From Marinovum sp048263515 (GTDB taxonomy: Bacteria > Pseudomonadota > Alphaproteobacteria > Rhodobacterales > Rhodobacteraceae): a stretch of DNA of 64,000 bases. Below are positions 26,982 to 36,672 of this stretch, piece after piece. The translations under genes and the position numbers were made by a program. Below the pieces are notes generated by a model that saw only the letters and a list, made by a program, of their open reading frames with translations, was not told where the DNA came from and did no database searches. The stretch covers positions 186,001 through 250,000 of the forward strand of contig NZ_JBLXEC010000002.1 in the NCBI RefSeq assembly GCF_048263515.1, in the 5' to 3' direction. How positions within the stretch are numbered: the first letter of the stretch is position 1; every line of letters begins with the position of its first letter.

Positions 26982-27563
26982 GTGAGGTTCATCCTGGGAT
27001 CGGGGAGCCCCAGACGGCGCGAGCTGCTGGGGCTTTTGGGCGTTCGGCCGGACGAGATCCGAGCGCCGGACATTGACGAGACACCCCTGAAGGGCGAGCA
27101 GCCGCGGGCCTATTGCATTCGCATCGCGCGGGCCAAGGCCGAGGCGCTGGAGGTGGGCGAGGGCGAGGTCGTGCTCTGCGCCGACACCACCGTGGCGCTG
27201 GGCCGGCGTATCCTGGGCAAGCCCGCGGATATCGGCGAGGCGGCGGAGTTTCTGACCAAGCTCGGCGGGCGGCGCCATCAGGTGATCACCGCCGTGGCGG
27301 TGAAGACCGCCAAGGGCCTGTGGCAGCGCGACGTTGTCAGCGCCGTCAAGATGAAGCGGTTGAGCGATCTCGAGCTCAACGCCTATCTGCAATCGGGCGA
27401 TTGGCAGGGCAAGGCCGGCGGCTATGGCATCCAGGGCATGGCCGGGGCCTTCATTCCGTGGATCCAGGGCTCCTATCCGGCAATCATGGGGCTGCCCCTC
27501 GCAGAAACCGCAGGTCTGTTGCAGGCCGCGGGCTATCCGCTTTACCAGGAGGAGGCCGCATGA
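26982..27563 (+). CDS. maf: Maf-type nucleoside triphosphate pyrophosphatase
   Basis: A 193-residue Maf protein, which hydrolyses non-canonical or excess nucleoside triphosphates. It starts with GTG; the signature GSGSPRRRELLGLLG is at residues 5-19, followed by CADTTVALG and GKAGGYGIQG. The gap from infA is 11 nt and the stop overlaps the next ATG by 4 nt. All family motifs are intact. Confidence 0.94.
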   Translation: MRFILGSGSPRRRELLGLLGVRPDEIRAPDIDETPLKGEQPRAYCIRIARAKAEALEVGEGEVVLCADTTVALGRRILGKPADIGEAAEFLTKLGGRRHQVITAVAVKTAKGLWQRDVVSAVKMKRLSDLELNAYLQSGDWQGKAGGYGIQGMAGAFIPWIQGSYPAIMGLPLAETAGLLQAAGYPLYQEEAA

Positions 27564-28579
27564 AGGGTCGCCAGATCGTTCTTGACCACTATGCCGGCCG
27601 CGAGGCGGCGGCGTTGCTGGTCGATGGCAGGCTCGAAGACCTGCTGATCGATGGCGAGGGCGTGCGCGTCGGCGCGATCTATCGCGCCAAGGCCGACCGG
27701 CCGATGAAGGGGCAGGGGGGCATGTTCCTCACCACCCCCGACGGCCCGGTCTTCCTGCGCCAGGTCAAGGGGCTGAAGCCCGGCGAGCCGCTGCTGGTGC
27801 AGGTCACCGGCAGTGCCGAGCCCGGCAAGGCGGTGCCGGTGACGCAGAAGCTTCTGTTAAAGAGCCGCCATGCCATCGTCACGCCGGGCGCGCCCGGGCT
27901 GAACATCTCGCGGCAGATTCGTGACGAGGACCTGCGCGACGCGCTGCTCGAGATCGCGCACGAGGCGATGCCGGAACGGGACATGGGGCTGATCCTGCGC
28001 TCGTCCTGCGCTGAGGCCGACCCCGAGGACATTGCCGAGGACATTCTCGCAATGCTGTCGCTGGCGCGGCAGGTGCTGGCCGATGCCACCGGCGAGCCGG
28101 AAAAGCTGACCGAAGGTGACGGGCCGCATGTGCTGGCCTGGCGCGAATGGGTCGAGCCGGCGCAGGTCGAAACCCAGGAAGGTGCCTTCGAAGAGATGGG
28201 CGTTCTCGACCTGATCGAAGAGCTGCAGAGCCCGCTGGTGCCGCTGAAAGGCGCCGGTCATATGTATATCGAACCGACCCGCGCGCTGGTGGCGGTCGAT
28301 GTGAACACCGGCGGCGATACCTCGCCCGCGGCGGGGCTCAAGGCCAACATGGCGGCGCTGCGCGATTTGCCGCGGCAGCTGCGGCTGCGCGGTCTTGGCG
28401 GGCAGATTGTCGTCGATCTGGCGCCGATGGCCAAGAAGGACCGGCGCCCGGCCGAGACCGAGTTGCGCCGCGCGCTCAAGACCTGCCAGGTCGAGACCAC
28501 CATGGTCGGCTGGACCAACCTCGGCCACTACGAGCTGCACCGCGCGCGGGTGCGCACGCCCTTGCCGGAGGTACCATGA
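27560..28579 (+). CDS. rng: Short ribonuclease E/G family protein
   Basis: A 339-residue member of the RNase E/G family, considerably shorter than E. coli RNase G (489 residues). It keeps an S1-like N-terminus, and the catalytic aspartates appear in VAVDVNTGG and IVVDLAPM. The CPxCxG zinc link and the C-terminal dimerisation part are missing. It starts within maf (ATGA) and overlaps yacG the same way, so the three are translated in series. It may act as a monomeric or specialised RNase. Confidence 0.88.
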   Translation: MKGRQIVLDHYAGREAAALLVDGRLEDLLIDGEGVRVGAIYRAKADRPMKGQGGMFLTTPDGPVFLRQVKGLKPGEPLLVQVTGSAEPGKAVPVTQKLLLKSRHAIVTPGAPGLNISRQIRDEDLRDALLEIAHEAMPERDMGLILRSSCAEADPEDIAEDILAMLSLARQVLADATGEPEKLTEGDGPHVLAWREWVEPAQVETQEGAFEEMGVLDLIEELQSPLVPLKGAGHMYIEPTRALVAVDVNTGGDTSPAAGLKANMAALRDLPRQLRLRGLGGQIVVDLAPMAKKDRRPAETELRRALKTCQVETTMVGWTNLGHYELHRARVRTPLPEVP

Positions 28580-28758
28580 GCTGTCCGATCTGTGCAAAAC
28601 CCACCGATGACAAGTACCGGCCGTTCTGCTCGAAACGCTGCGCTGATCTCGACCTGGGCAAGTGGCTGAGCGGCGCCTATGCCGTGCCGCTCGAGGAAGA
28701 GGACGAATTCAGCGACAGCCAGCCCCCGGTGGACGGGCCGCCGCGCCGGACCCACTGA
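28576..28758 (+). CDS. yacG: DNA gyrase inhibitor YacG
   Basis: A 60-residue zinc protein with CPIC near residue 3 and FCSKRC near residue 18, the four-cysteine site of YacG. The DLGKWLSGAYAVP segment is the conserved helix. YacG binds GyrB and blocks gyrase. The acidic tail EEEDEFSD is typical. The ATG overlaps the RNase stop. Confidence 0.95.
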   Translation: MSCPICAKPTDDKYRPFCSKRCADLDLGKWLSGAYAVPLEEEDEFSDSQPPVDGPPRRTH

Positions 28759-28888
28759 CCCCGCGTGCCGCGGTAAAAACCCGCAAAAGATCAGGAGTTT
28801 GCGCAGGCTTTCGTTGACTTGTGCCGGCAAGGAAGTAGCCTTGGGTCAAGTTCCGACCCAGAGATTGCATCCTGACACGGGGGATACC

Positions 28889-29221
28889 ATGAAATTTGCC
28901 AAAGCCACCTTTATTGCCGGTCTGCTGGCGCTGGGCGCAGCACCTGCGCTGGCCGCAAGCGACATCTATACCGGTGACGGCACCACCCGGGCGGGCCAGA
29001 ACCTGGTCTTTCCCTATCCCGGCGTCGCCAATACCTGCCCCGCCGGTCTGCAGCCGGTGCTGGCCAATGGCGAGATCTGCTGCGGCAAGCCCAACACCAC
29101 CGCCAGCTTCTACAACGCGCCCGGCAAGCCGCGGCACGTGGTCAAGCGGCGCCATCTGGCGAAATCCCACGCCCCCAGGGTCTATGCGCCAGAGGGCTAC
29201 AAGGGCGTGATCTACAAGTAA
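28889..29221 (+). CDS. Small exported cysteine-containing protein
   Basis: A 110-residue secreted protein with signal peptide MKFAKATFIAGLLALGAA ending at ALA. The mature part has NTCPAGLQPVLANGEICCGK, three cysteines in a short loop, then a basic region (KRRHLAKSH) and the end GVIYK. Function unknown. It is preceded by an unremarkable 130-nt spacer after yacG and may have its own promoter. Confidence 0.78.
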   Translation: MKFAKATFIAGLLALGAAPALAASDIYTGDGTTRAGQNLVFPYPGVANTCPAGLQPVLANGEICCGKPNTTASFYNAPGKPRHVVKRRHLAKSHAPRVYAPEGYKGVIYK

Positions 29222-29342
29222 TCCCGCCACGTCCCGTCCGCCGGGGCCGATCCGGCCTTGGCAAGTCCTGCCGGGCCGCGTATATGCGCGGCCTGATGCT
29301 TTTCGCGCCCATCCCCCGGGCGACGACCCCGAAGGAGCCGAT

Positions 29343-30128
29343 ATGCAGGGCAGCGCCAATCTCAACATCATGCTCAAGACCGCCCGCAAGGCGGGCCGGT
29401 CTCTGGTCAAGGATTTCCGCGAGGTCGAGAACCTGCAGAGCTCGTCCAAGGCAGCGGGCGACTTCGTGACCAAGGCCGACATTGCCGCCGAGAAGATCAT
29501 CAAGGAAGAGCTGATGGGCGCGCGGCCCACCTATGGCTTCCTCGGTGAAGAGGGTGGCGAGACCGCAGGCCAGGACCCAACCCGCCGCTGGATCGTGGAT
29601 CCGCTCGACGGCACCTCGAACTTTCTGCACGGTCTGCCGCATTGGGCGGTGTCGATCGCGCTGGAACACAAGGGCCAGATCGTCTCGGCGGTGGTTTTCG
29701 ACCCCGCCAAGGACGAGATGTTCTTTGCCGAGAAGGGCGGCGGCGCCTGGATGAACGACACCCGCGTGCGGGTGTCTGACCGTCGCGGCATGAACGAGGC
29801 GCTGTTTGCCACCGGCGTGCCCTTCGGCACCCGTCGTGGCCTGCCCGAGACGCTGACCGACCTTGCCCGGCTGATGCCGGTCTGTGCCGGTGTGCGGCGC
29901 TGGGGCGCCGCGGCGCTCGATCTGGCTTATGTGGCGGCCGGTCGCTTTGACGGCTACTGGGAACGCGACATTCAGGCCTGGGATGTTGCCGGCGGCCTGC
30001 TGATTGCCCGCGAGGCTGGCGCTTTGGCCGAGGCGATCACACCCGACGCCGATCCGTTTGACGATCGCTCGGTGATCTGCGCCAACGAGCGTCTTTTCAA
30101 TCAGTTCGCCAAGGTGATCCGGGGCTGA
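29343..30128 (+). CDS. suhB: Inositol monophosphatase family protein (SuhB-like)
   Basis: A 261-residue Mg2+/Li+-sensitive phosphatase. GEEGG supplies the catalytic glutamate (about residue 67). WIVDPLDGTSNFLHG is the metal-binding motif and WERDIQAWDVAGG the second signature. SuhB acts on inositol or similar phosphates and can bind RNA polymerase in E. coli. A strong hairpin terminator follows at 30154. Confidence 0.93.
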   Translation: MQGSANLNIMLKTARKAGRSLVKDFREVENLQSSSKAAGDFVTKADIAAEKIIKEELMGARPTYGFLGEEGGETAGQDPTRRWIVDPLDGTSNFLHGLPHWAVSIALEHKGQIVSAVVFDPAKDEMFFAEKGGGAWMNDTRVRVSDRRGMNEALFATGVPFGTRRGLPETLTDLARLMPVCAGVRRWGAAALDLAYVAAGRFDGYWERDIQAWDVAGGLLIAREAGALAEAITPDADPFDDRSVICANERLFNQFAKVIRG

Positions 30129-30153
30129 CCCCGGCTCTGTCCGACAAAATTGC

Positions 30154-30184
30154 AAAGGCCCCGGCGGTGCTGCCGGGGCCTTTT
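30154..30184 (+). terminator. Terminator after suhB
   Basis: AAAGGCCCCGGC-ggtgct-GCCGGGGCCTTTT: a near-perfect GC stem with flanking A and T runs. It can also serve znuA on the minus strand, which ends at 30196. Confidence 0.88.
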
Positions 30185-30195
30185 GCGTTCTGGGG

Positions 30196-31218
30196 TCAGC
30201 CTTTCAGGCAGTCCGCCATCGCCTTGGCCATCCCGGTGATCAGTGCCGGGTAGAAGCCTGGCCCTGTCTCCAGCCCGCTGCCCAGCGGATCGAGCGTGGC
30301 AATCCGCGCACCTGTGCCTTCGGCCAAGGTGTCGATCAGCCCGCTGTCGAATTGCGGTTCGGCAAAGAGGCAGGTGATCCCCTCGGCCGCGACCTGCGCC
30401 TGCAGCGCCCGCACCCGTGCCGGGCCGGGGGCCGCGGCATCGCCCAGAGACACAGCGCCTGCGGCATGCAGGTCGAAATGCTCTTCGAAGTAGTGATAGG
30501 CGTCGTGGAAGACGAGGAACTTGTGGTCGCGCACCGGCGCCAGCAGCGCCTCTGCCGCCGCGCTCGCGGCGTCGATCTCGGCCAGGGCTTCGGAGGCATT
30601 GGCGCGGTAGCGCTCGGCATTCTCCGGGTCGCGCTCGGCCAGGGTCTCGGCGATCAGCCGGCTCCAGGCCTTGGCGTTGGCCGGGTCGAGCCAGCTGTGG
30701 GGATCATACGCGCTGTCGCCGTGATCATGTCCGGCGTGGCCGTGGCCGGTATGCGCGTCTTCTTCGGCGTGGTCGTCGTGATTGGCGTGACCGTCATGCT
30801 CGGCGTGGTCGTCCTCACCATGGTCATGGTCCGCATGGGCCATTTCGTCCGCATGCCCGTGGTCATGCCCATCTCCGAAACTCTCGCGCCACTTCAGCAG
30901 GCGGGTCTCGGGGTAGGCGTTGACATCAATCACTGCCTCCGAGGACAGCGTGTCCAGCGTCCGGTCCAGCCAGGGCGCCAGCGCCGGCCCGGCCCAGACC
31001 ACCAGATCGGCGCTCTGCAGCGCCCGCGCCTGCGAGGGCCGCAGGGCGAAATCATGCGGCGAGGCGCCGGCGGGCACGATCAGCTCGGGCGTGCCGACAC
31101 CGTCCATCACCCGGGCCACCAGCCCGTGCAGCGGCGCGATATCGACCGCGACGCTGGGCACCTCGGCAAGGGCAGGGGCAGCGGCAAGCGCCAAGGGAAG
31201 CGAAAGAGATTTCAACAT
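30196..31218 (-). CDS. znuA: Zinc ABC transporter, periplasmic binding protein
   Basis: A 340-residue cluster A-I binding protein with signal peptide MLKSLSLPLALAAAPALA. Zinc-binding histidines lie in PAGASPHDFALRP and DPHSWLDPANAKAW. Between them is a very long His/Asp-rich loop (about 115-175; HDHGHADEMAHADHDHGEDD and further repeats), longer than in E. coli ZnuA. It delivers periplasmic Zn2+ to ZnuB/ZnuC. It is divergent from zur-znuC-znuB and shares a Zur-type operator with them. Confidence 0.95.
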   Translation of the reverse strand: MLKSLSLPLALAAAPALAEVPSVAVDIAPLHGLVARVMDGVGTPELIVPAGASPHDFALRPSQARALQSADLVVWAGPALAPWLDRTLDTLSSEAVIDVNAYPETRLLKWRESFGDGHDHGHADEMAHADHDHGEDDHAEHDGHANHDDHAEEDAHTGHGHAGHDHGDSAYDPHSWLDPANAKAWSRLIAETLAERDPENAERYRANASEALAEIDAASAAAEALLAPVRDHKFLVFHDAYHYFEEHFDLHAAGAVSLGDAAAPGPARVRALQAQVAAEGITCLFAEPQFDSGLIDTLAEGTGARIATLDPLGSGLETGPGFYPALITGMAKAMADCLKG

Positions 31219-31222
31219 GGAG

Positions 31223-31240
31223 ATGTTACCTTATAACGTT
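31223..31240. promoter_or_regulatory. Zur-type operator between znuA and zur
   Basis: ATGTTACCTTATAACGTT lies 5 nt from the znuA start, in the 82-nt divergent region. GTTA and TAAC form an imperfect dyad resembling alphaproteobacterial Zur boxes built on GTTATAAC. A weaker GTTATTACGTATC follows at 31260-31272. Confidence 0.65.
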
Positions 31241-31300
31241 TGGCGCTTGATAGCCGGCAGGTTATTACGTATCAAGTCGAAAAACGTGAAAGGGCGGCGC

Positions 31301-31783
31301 ATGGACCCGATCGGCTTTGACCAGCACGACCATCAGACCTGCATGACCGGCGGCGTGGCCGCCGCCGACGAACATTGTGCGGCCAAGGGGCTGCAGTTCA
31401 CCCCGGTGCGCCGCCGCACGCTGGAAATCCTGCTGTCGGAACACCGCGCCATGGGCGCCTATGACCTCTTGCAGGTGCTGGGGGCCGAGGGCTTCGGCTC
31501 GCAACCGCCGGTGGTCTACCGGGCGCTGGAATTCCTGGTGAAGAACGGCTTTGCCCACAAGATCGAGCGGCTCAACGCCTTTGTTGGCTGCGTCCATCCC
31601 GGTGCCGATCACACCCCGGCCTTCCTGATCTGCCGCGCCTGCGATGCGGTGGCCGAGACCCGTGCGCGCCCGGCCATGACGCTCTTGCGCGATCTGGCAG
31701 AAGAGGCCGGCTTTGCCGTCGAACGCGCGGTGATCGAGGCCGAGGGGCTCTGCCCCAATTGCCGCGAGGCGGCCGCCGAATGA
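31301..31783 (+). CDS. zur: Fur-family zinc regulator Zur
   Basis: A 160-residue Fur-family repressor. The winged helix has FTPVRRRTLEILLSEHRAMG and GSQPPVVYRALEFLVKNGFA. CRACD and CPNC form the structural zinc site. The N-terminus has an unusual HDHQTC motif. It responds to Zn2+ and represses znu genes. ATG 31301 is preferred over earlier frame starts, which overlap znuA. The stop overlaps znuC by ATGA. Confidence 0.93.
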   Translation: MDPIGFDQHDHQTCMTGGVAAADEHCAAKGLQFTPVRRRTLEILLSEHRAMGAYDLLQVLGAEGFGSQPPVVYRALEFLVKNGFAHKIERLNAFVGCVHPGADHTPAFLICRACDAVAETRARPAMTLLRDLAEEAGFAVERAVIEAEGLCPNCREAAAE

Positions 31784-32559
31784 CCCTGATGTCAATGCAG
31801 GGCGTGAGCATTCGCCACGGCAGCTTCCCGGCCCTGAGCAACGTGGATTTCGCCATCACCAAGGGCGAGATCGTCACCGTCGTCGGCCCCAACGGCTCTG
31901 GCAAGTCGACGCTGCTGCGGGCGCTGATCGGTGCGGTCAAACCCTACGCCGGGCGGATCGACCGGCCCAGGGGCATGCGCGTCGGCTACGTGCCGCAGAA
32001 GCTGCATATCGACCCGACCCTGCCGATGCCCGTCGACCGTTTCCTGTCGCTGCCGACCCGCGTCTCACCCGCCCGCCGCGCCACGGCGCTTGAGCGGGCA
32101 GGGGTGCCCGACCTCGCCGGTCGCCAGATGGCGGCGCTGTCCGGTGGCCAGTTGCAGCGCGTGTTGCTGGCCCGGGCGATCCTGCACGAGCCGCATCTGC
32201 TGCTGCTCGACGAACCGACCCAGGGGCTCGACCAGCCCGGCGCCGCGGCCTTCTATCGCCGGATCGAGGACCTGCGCGGCGAACTGGGCTGCGCGGTGCT
32301 GATGGTCAGCCATGATCTGCACGTGGTGATGAGCGCCTCCGACCGGGTGATCTGCCTCAACGGCCATGTCTGCTGCGAGGGCCACCCCGAGATCGTGGCC
32401 TCCGCCCCGGAATACCGCGCGCTCTTTGGCTCCGGTACCGGCGGCGCGCTGGCGCTCTATCGGCATGAGCACGACCACGAGCACGACGCCGGCTGCGATC
32501 ACGATCACGGTTCCGATCACGCGCATGACCACAAACACAAGCACGAGGCGGCGGAATGA
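31780..32559 (+). CDS. znuC: Zinc ABC transporter ATP-binding protein with His-rich tail
   Basis: A 259-residue ABC ATPase with Walker A GPNGSGKST, signature LSGGQLQRV and Walker B LLLLDEPTQGLDQ, followed by MVSHD. After residue 225 the C-terminus is histidine- and aspartate-rich (EHDHEHDAGCDHDHGSDHAH and on), which E. coli ZnuC lacks. The tail could bind Zn2+ in the cytoplasm and gate or buffer uptake. Coupled to zur and znuB by ATGA overlaps. Confidence 0.95.
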   Translation: MTLMSMQGVSIRHGSFPALSNVDFAITKGEIVTVVGPNGSGKSTLLRALIGAVKPYAGRIDRPRGMRVGYVPQKLHIDPTLPMPVDRFLSLPTRVSPARRATALERAGVPDLAGRQMAALSGGQLQRVLLARAILHEPHLLLLDEPTQGLDQPGAAAFYRRIEDLRGELGCAVLMVSHDLHVVMSASDRVICLNGHVCCEGHPEIVASAPEYRALFGSGTGGALALYRHEHDHEHDAGCDHDHGSDHAHDHKHKHEAAE

Positions 32560-33359
32560 CCCTGCTCGACGATTTCATTGTCCGCGCGGTGCTGGCGGGC
32601 CTCGGCGTGGCCTTGGCGGCGGCCCCGCTGGGTTGTTTCGTGGTCTGGCGGCGGATGGCCTATTTCGGCGATGCCACAGCGCATGCCTCGATCCTCGGCG
32701 TGGCGCTGGCGCTGGCCTTCTCGGCCTCGCCGCTGCTCGGTGCGCTGATCGTGGCGCTAGCGATGGCGACGACGGTCTCGGTGCTGTCGGGCCGCGGATT
32801 TGCGGTCGACACCATGCTGGGCGTGCTGGCGCATTCCTCGCTGGCCTTCGGGCTGGTGGCGGTGTCGCTGCTCGATGGCGTGCGGATCGACCTGATGTCC
32901 TATCTCTTCGGCGACATCCTCGCTGTCGGCCGGTCCGACCTTCTGGTGATCTGGGGCGGGGCGGCCTCGGTGATCGGGTTGATGCTCTGGCGCTGGCAGG
33001 CGCTGCTCACCGCGACGCTCAGCGACGAGCTCGCCTGGGCCGCCGGCATCGACCCCCGGCGCGAACAGATGGTGCTGACCCTGGCGCTGGCGCTGGTGGT
33101 CGCCGTGGCGATCAAGGTGGTGGGCGTGCTGCTGATCGCCGCCATGCTGATCATCCCCTCGGCCGCTGCCCGCCCGCTGTCCTCGACGCCAGAGACCATG
33201 GCCGCCATTGCCGCGCTGGTGGGCGCGGGCGCGGTGCTGGGCGGGGTGCAACTGGCGCTGCTGCTCGATTCGCCCACCGGCCCGACCATCGTCTGTGCCG
33301 CGGCGCTGCTCTTTGCCGCCAGCGTCACCTTCTCGCTGATCCGGGGTCGCCGGGCCTGA
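32556..33359 (+). CDS. znuB: Zinc ABC transporter permease
   Basis: A 267-residue permease with eight or so membrane segments of the ABC-3 metal family. It has the early motif APLGCFVVWRRMAYFGDATA with the typical H (AHASILG), and a C-terminal conserved IIPSAAARPLS. It forms the Zn2+ channel of the Znu complex. The start overlaps the znuC stop. Confidence 0.94.
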   Translation: MTLLDDFIVRAVLAGLGVALAAAPLGCFVVWRRMAYFGDATAHASILGVALALAFSASPLLGALIVALAMATTVSVLSGRGFAVDTMLGVLAHSSLAFGLVAVSLLDGVRIDLMSYLFGDILAVGRSDLLVIWGGAASVIGLMLWRWQALLTATLSDELAWAAGIDPRREQMVLTLALALVVAVAIKVVGVLLIAAMLIIPSAAARPLSSTPETMAAIAALVGAGAVLGGVQLALLLDSPTGPTIVCAAALLFAASVTFSLIRGRRA

Positions 33360-33363
33360 CCCT

Positions 33364-33450
33364 GCTCCCCCGGCCCCCTGCTTCTTCTGTTCTAAAATAC
33401 CCTTGGGGGGAGGCCTCTGGCCGGGGGGCAAAGCCCCCCTCCACCCGTGA
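33364..33450. repeat. Dispersed GC-rich intergenic repeat
   Basis: CTTCTTCTGTTCTAAAATAC is followed by CCTTGGGGGG and GGGGGGCAAAGCCCCC. It is close to the copy at 9675 in the same orientation. It lies between znuB and the groESL promoter. Confidence 0.65.
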
Positions 33451-33582
33451 AATCCGGCGCAACGCCGGGGTTTTTCGCCCTCCCGGGGTTGCAAGCCGAA
33501 GCCGGGCAACACACCTAGAGCGGAACCCTTTCGCGGCAAGTCCCGCCGCCGGAAACGCGCATAATTTTTCCCAACCCACTTG

Positions 33583-33611
33583 TTGACAGAGGCCGGCAAA
33601 CTGCCTAGCTA
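33583..33611 (+). promoter_or_regulatory. Housekeeping-type groESL promoter
   Basis: A consensus TTGACA (33583-33588) is followed after 17 nt by TAGCTA (33606-33611). The CIRCE operator begins 8 nt later, so it overlaps the likely transcription start. Confidence 0.75.
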
Positions 33612-33618
33612 TGCGCCG

Positions 33619-33645
33619 TTAGCACTCAAACAGGGTGAGTGCTAA
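33619..33645 (+). promoter_or_regulatory. CIRCE operator (HrcA site)
   Basis: TTAGCACTC-N9-GAGTGCTAA is a perfect CIRCE inverted repeat 57 nt upstream of groES. HrcA represses groESL from this site until heat stress. Confidence 0.97.
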
Positions 33646-33701
33646 CGGCTCCTCGAGAGGGGCCAGACTGGAACAGAACTTTGAGCCAAGGAGCTGCAAA
33701 G

Positions 33702-33989
33702 ATGGCATTTACACCGCTGCATGACCGCGTGCTGGTGCGTCGCACCGAGAGCGAAGAGAAAACCAAGGGCGGGTTGATCATTCCTGACAGCGCTAAGGAA
33801 AAGCCGCAGGAAGGTGAAGTTGTGGCTGTGGGCGCCGGCGCGCGCGACGACAGCGGCAAGCGCCTCGACATGGACGTCAAGGCCGGCGACAAGATCCTGT
33901 TCGGCAAATGGTCGGGCACCGAGATCACGCTGGACGGCGAAGAGCTGCTGATCATGAAGGAAAGCGACATCATGGGCGTTATCGCCTGA
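33702..33989 (+). CDS. groES: Co-chaperonin GroES
   Basis: A 95-residue GroES beginning MAFTPLHDRVLVRRTESEEK, with the mobile loop KTKGGLIIPDSAKEKPQEGE. The C-terminal strand is LLIMKESDIMGVIA. It caps the GroEL cylinder. CCAAGGAG precedes the ATG; groEL follows after 64 nt in the same CIRCE-controlled operon. Confidence 0.98.
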   Translation: MAFTPLHDRVLVRRTESEEKTKGGLIIPDSAKEKPQEGEVVAVGAGARDDSGKRLDMDVKAGDKILFGKWSGTEITLDGEELLIMKESDIMGVIA

Positions 33990-34053
33990 TAGTTGCCGGG
34001 TGGCCCCGCCACCCACCTGATCCACCGAAATTTCAAGTCAAGGAGAGTCTCAA

Positions 34054-35700
<1,647 letters not shown>

Positions 35701-35724
35701 GTCACGCCATCCAGACGGATGATC

Positions 35725-35756
35725 GGGGTCGCCTTCGGGCGACCCCTTTTTGTTTT
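35725..35756 (+). terminator. groESL terminator
   Basis: GGGGTCGCC-ttcg-GGCGACCCC followed by TTTTTGTTTTT: a perfect 9-bp stem with a stable UUCG tetraloop and long T-tract. Confidence 0.96.
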
Positions 35757-35818
35757 TGGGGACGAGGTGAACCGCGTCAACGACGGCTGCGGCGTGACGA
35801 TCCTGCCTGGTGCTCCGC

Positions 35819-35839
35819 GCCCCGGACCTGATCCGGGGC
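35819..35839. repeat. GATC-containing short inverted repeat
   Basis: CCCCGGA-cctga-TCCGGGG. Related copies occur at 56330-56350 and 56597-56617, with a decayed one near 56641. It lies 47 nt before the larger inverted-repeat element. Confidence 0.7.
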
Positions 35840-35885
35840 CTCCCAGCCAGCACCAGCATCTCGCGTCAGCCGCCCCACTGCGAAA

Positions 35886-36066
35886 GCCGCGCCATCGACG
35901 GGCCGCGGCGTGGCGATGCGACCTGAGGTCTGTGCTATTTTTTCAAGCCATTGGCGCGCTTTGGAAAAGCGATGCGCGCACGTCACCCAATCGCCGGGCC
36001 GAGGGGGTGGGTCATGCCATAGGCATGCTTCCAGCATGGCGATGGCGCGGCGGCCTGCGGCCTTGA
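35886..36066 (+). repeat. Inverted-repeat intergenic element, copy 1
   Basis: The 355-nt gap between groEL and the DUF1178 gene holds this element and no gene. Its arms are GCCGCGCCATCG (35886-35897) and CGATGGCGCGGC (36040-36051). They are followed by the shared GGCCTGCGGCCTTGA. Before the right arm it carries an extra GTCATGCC...GGCATGC hairpin, shared with copy 3. Related copies are at 43247, 53771 and 56376. Confidence 0.75.
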
Positions 36067-36111
36067 TTCCGCACCTGTCGCGCTTGAGGAGGGGGCGGCC
36101 TTAAAGAGGCC

Positions 36112-36546
36112 TCAGTTCGACTTCCGACCCACTCGGAACGGCAGGGGGGCAATCGGCACGCCTTCCTCGACCAGCTGTCGGGCCTCTTCCGGCTTGGCCT
36201 CGCCGCGGATCGCGCGGCTCGGGGCCTCGCCCAGATGAATGGCGCGGGCCTCGCGGGCAAAGTTGCGGCCCACGTCCTCGGAGGTCTTTTCGATGTGCTT
36301 TTTCAGTTCGGCCAGCGCCTGCTCGGCGGGCGAGGCCGGGGTCGAGAGCGGCTTTTCCTCGCTCTCGGGCTTGCGCGCGCTGCCATGCGACACCCGCGGT
36401 GCCATCAGGTCACGGTCAACCTCGCTGATGCCGCAGACGGCGCAGGCCACCATGCCGGCCGCCTGCAACTTGTCAAAGGCGGCGGCGGATTGGAACCAGC
36501 TCTCGAACCTGTGGTCCGCGCTGCATTTCAACGCATAATGAATCAT
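36112..36546 (-). CDS. DUF1178 family protein
   Basis: A 144-residue protein beginning MIHYALKCSADHRFESWFQS, with VACAVCG near residue 35 completing a probable zinc site. The C-terminal half is charged and helical, ending PLPFRVGRKSN. This is the alphaproteobacterial DUF1178 pattern. Function unknown; cytoplasmic. It is 127 nt from kdtA-like on the same strand. Confidence 0.87.
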   Translation of the reverse strand: MIHYALKCSADHRFESWFQSAAAFDKLQAAGMVACAVCGISEVDRDLMAPRVSHGSARKPESEEKPLSTPASPAEQALAELKKHIEKTSEDVGRNFAREARAIHLGEAPSRAIRGEAKPEEARQLVEEGVPIAPLPFRVGRKSN

Positions 36547-36672
36547 CGTCTTGACCGATCCTTGATTGAAAAAGACATAGCCATTTGCCGGGCAAGTTCA
36601 ACTCGTCACGCGCGGATGTGACATTCCTGCCGCAGGCGTTTCTTGCTGAAATTTCCAGTAAAACCGCCGCTC

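Noticed and set aside
28759..28888. Possible tRNA after yacG, as seen in some relatives
   Set aside because: No cloverleaf, T-loop or CCA-compatible acceptor stem could be found in the interval.
30147..30156. ATTGCAAA after suhB
   Set aside because: It is one mismatch from the octamer and part of the terminator leader; no promoter for a propionate gene is near.
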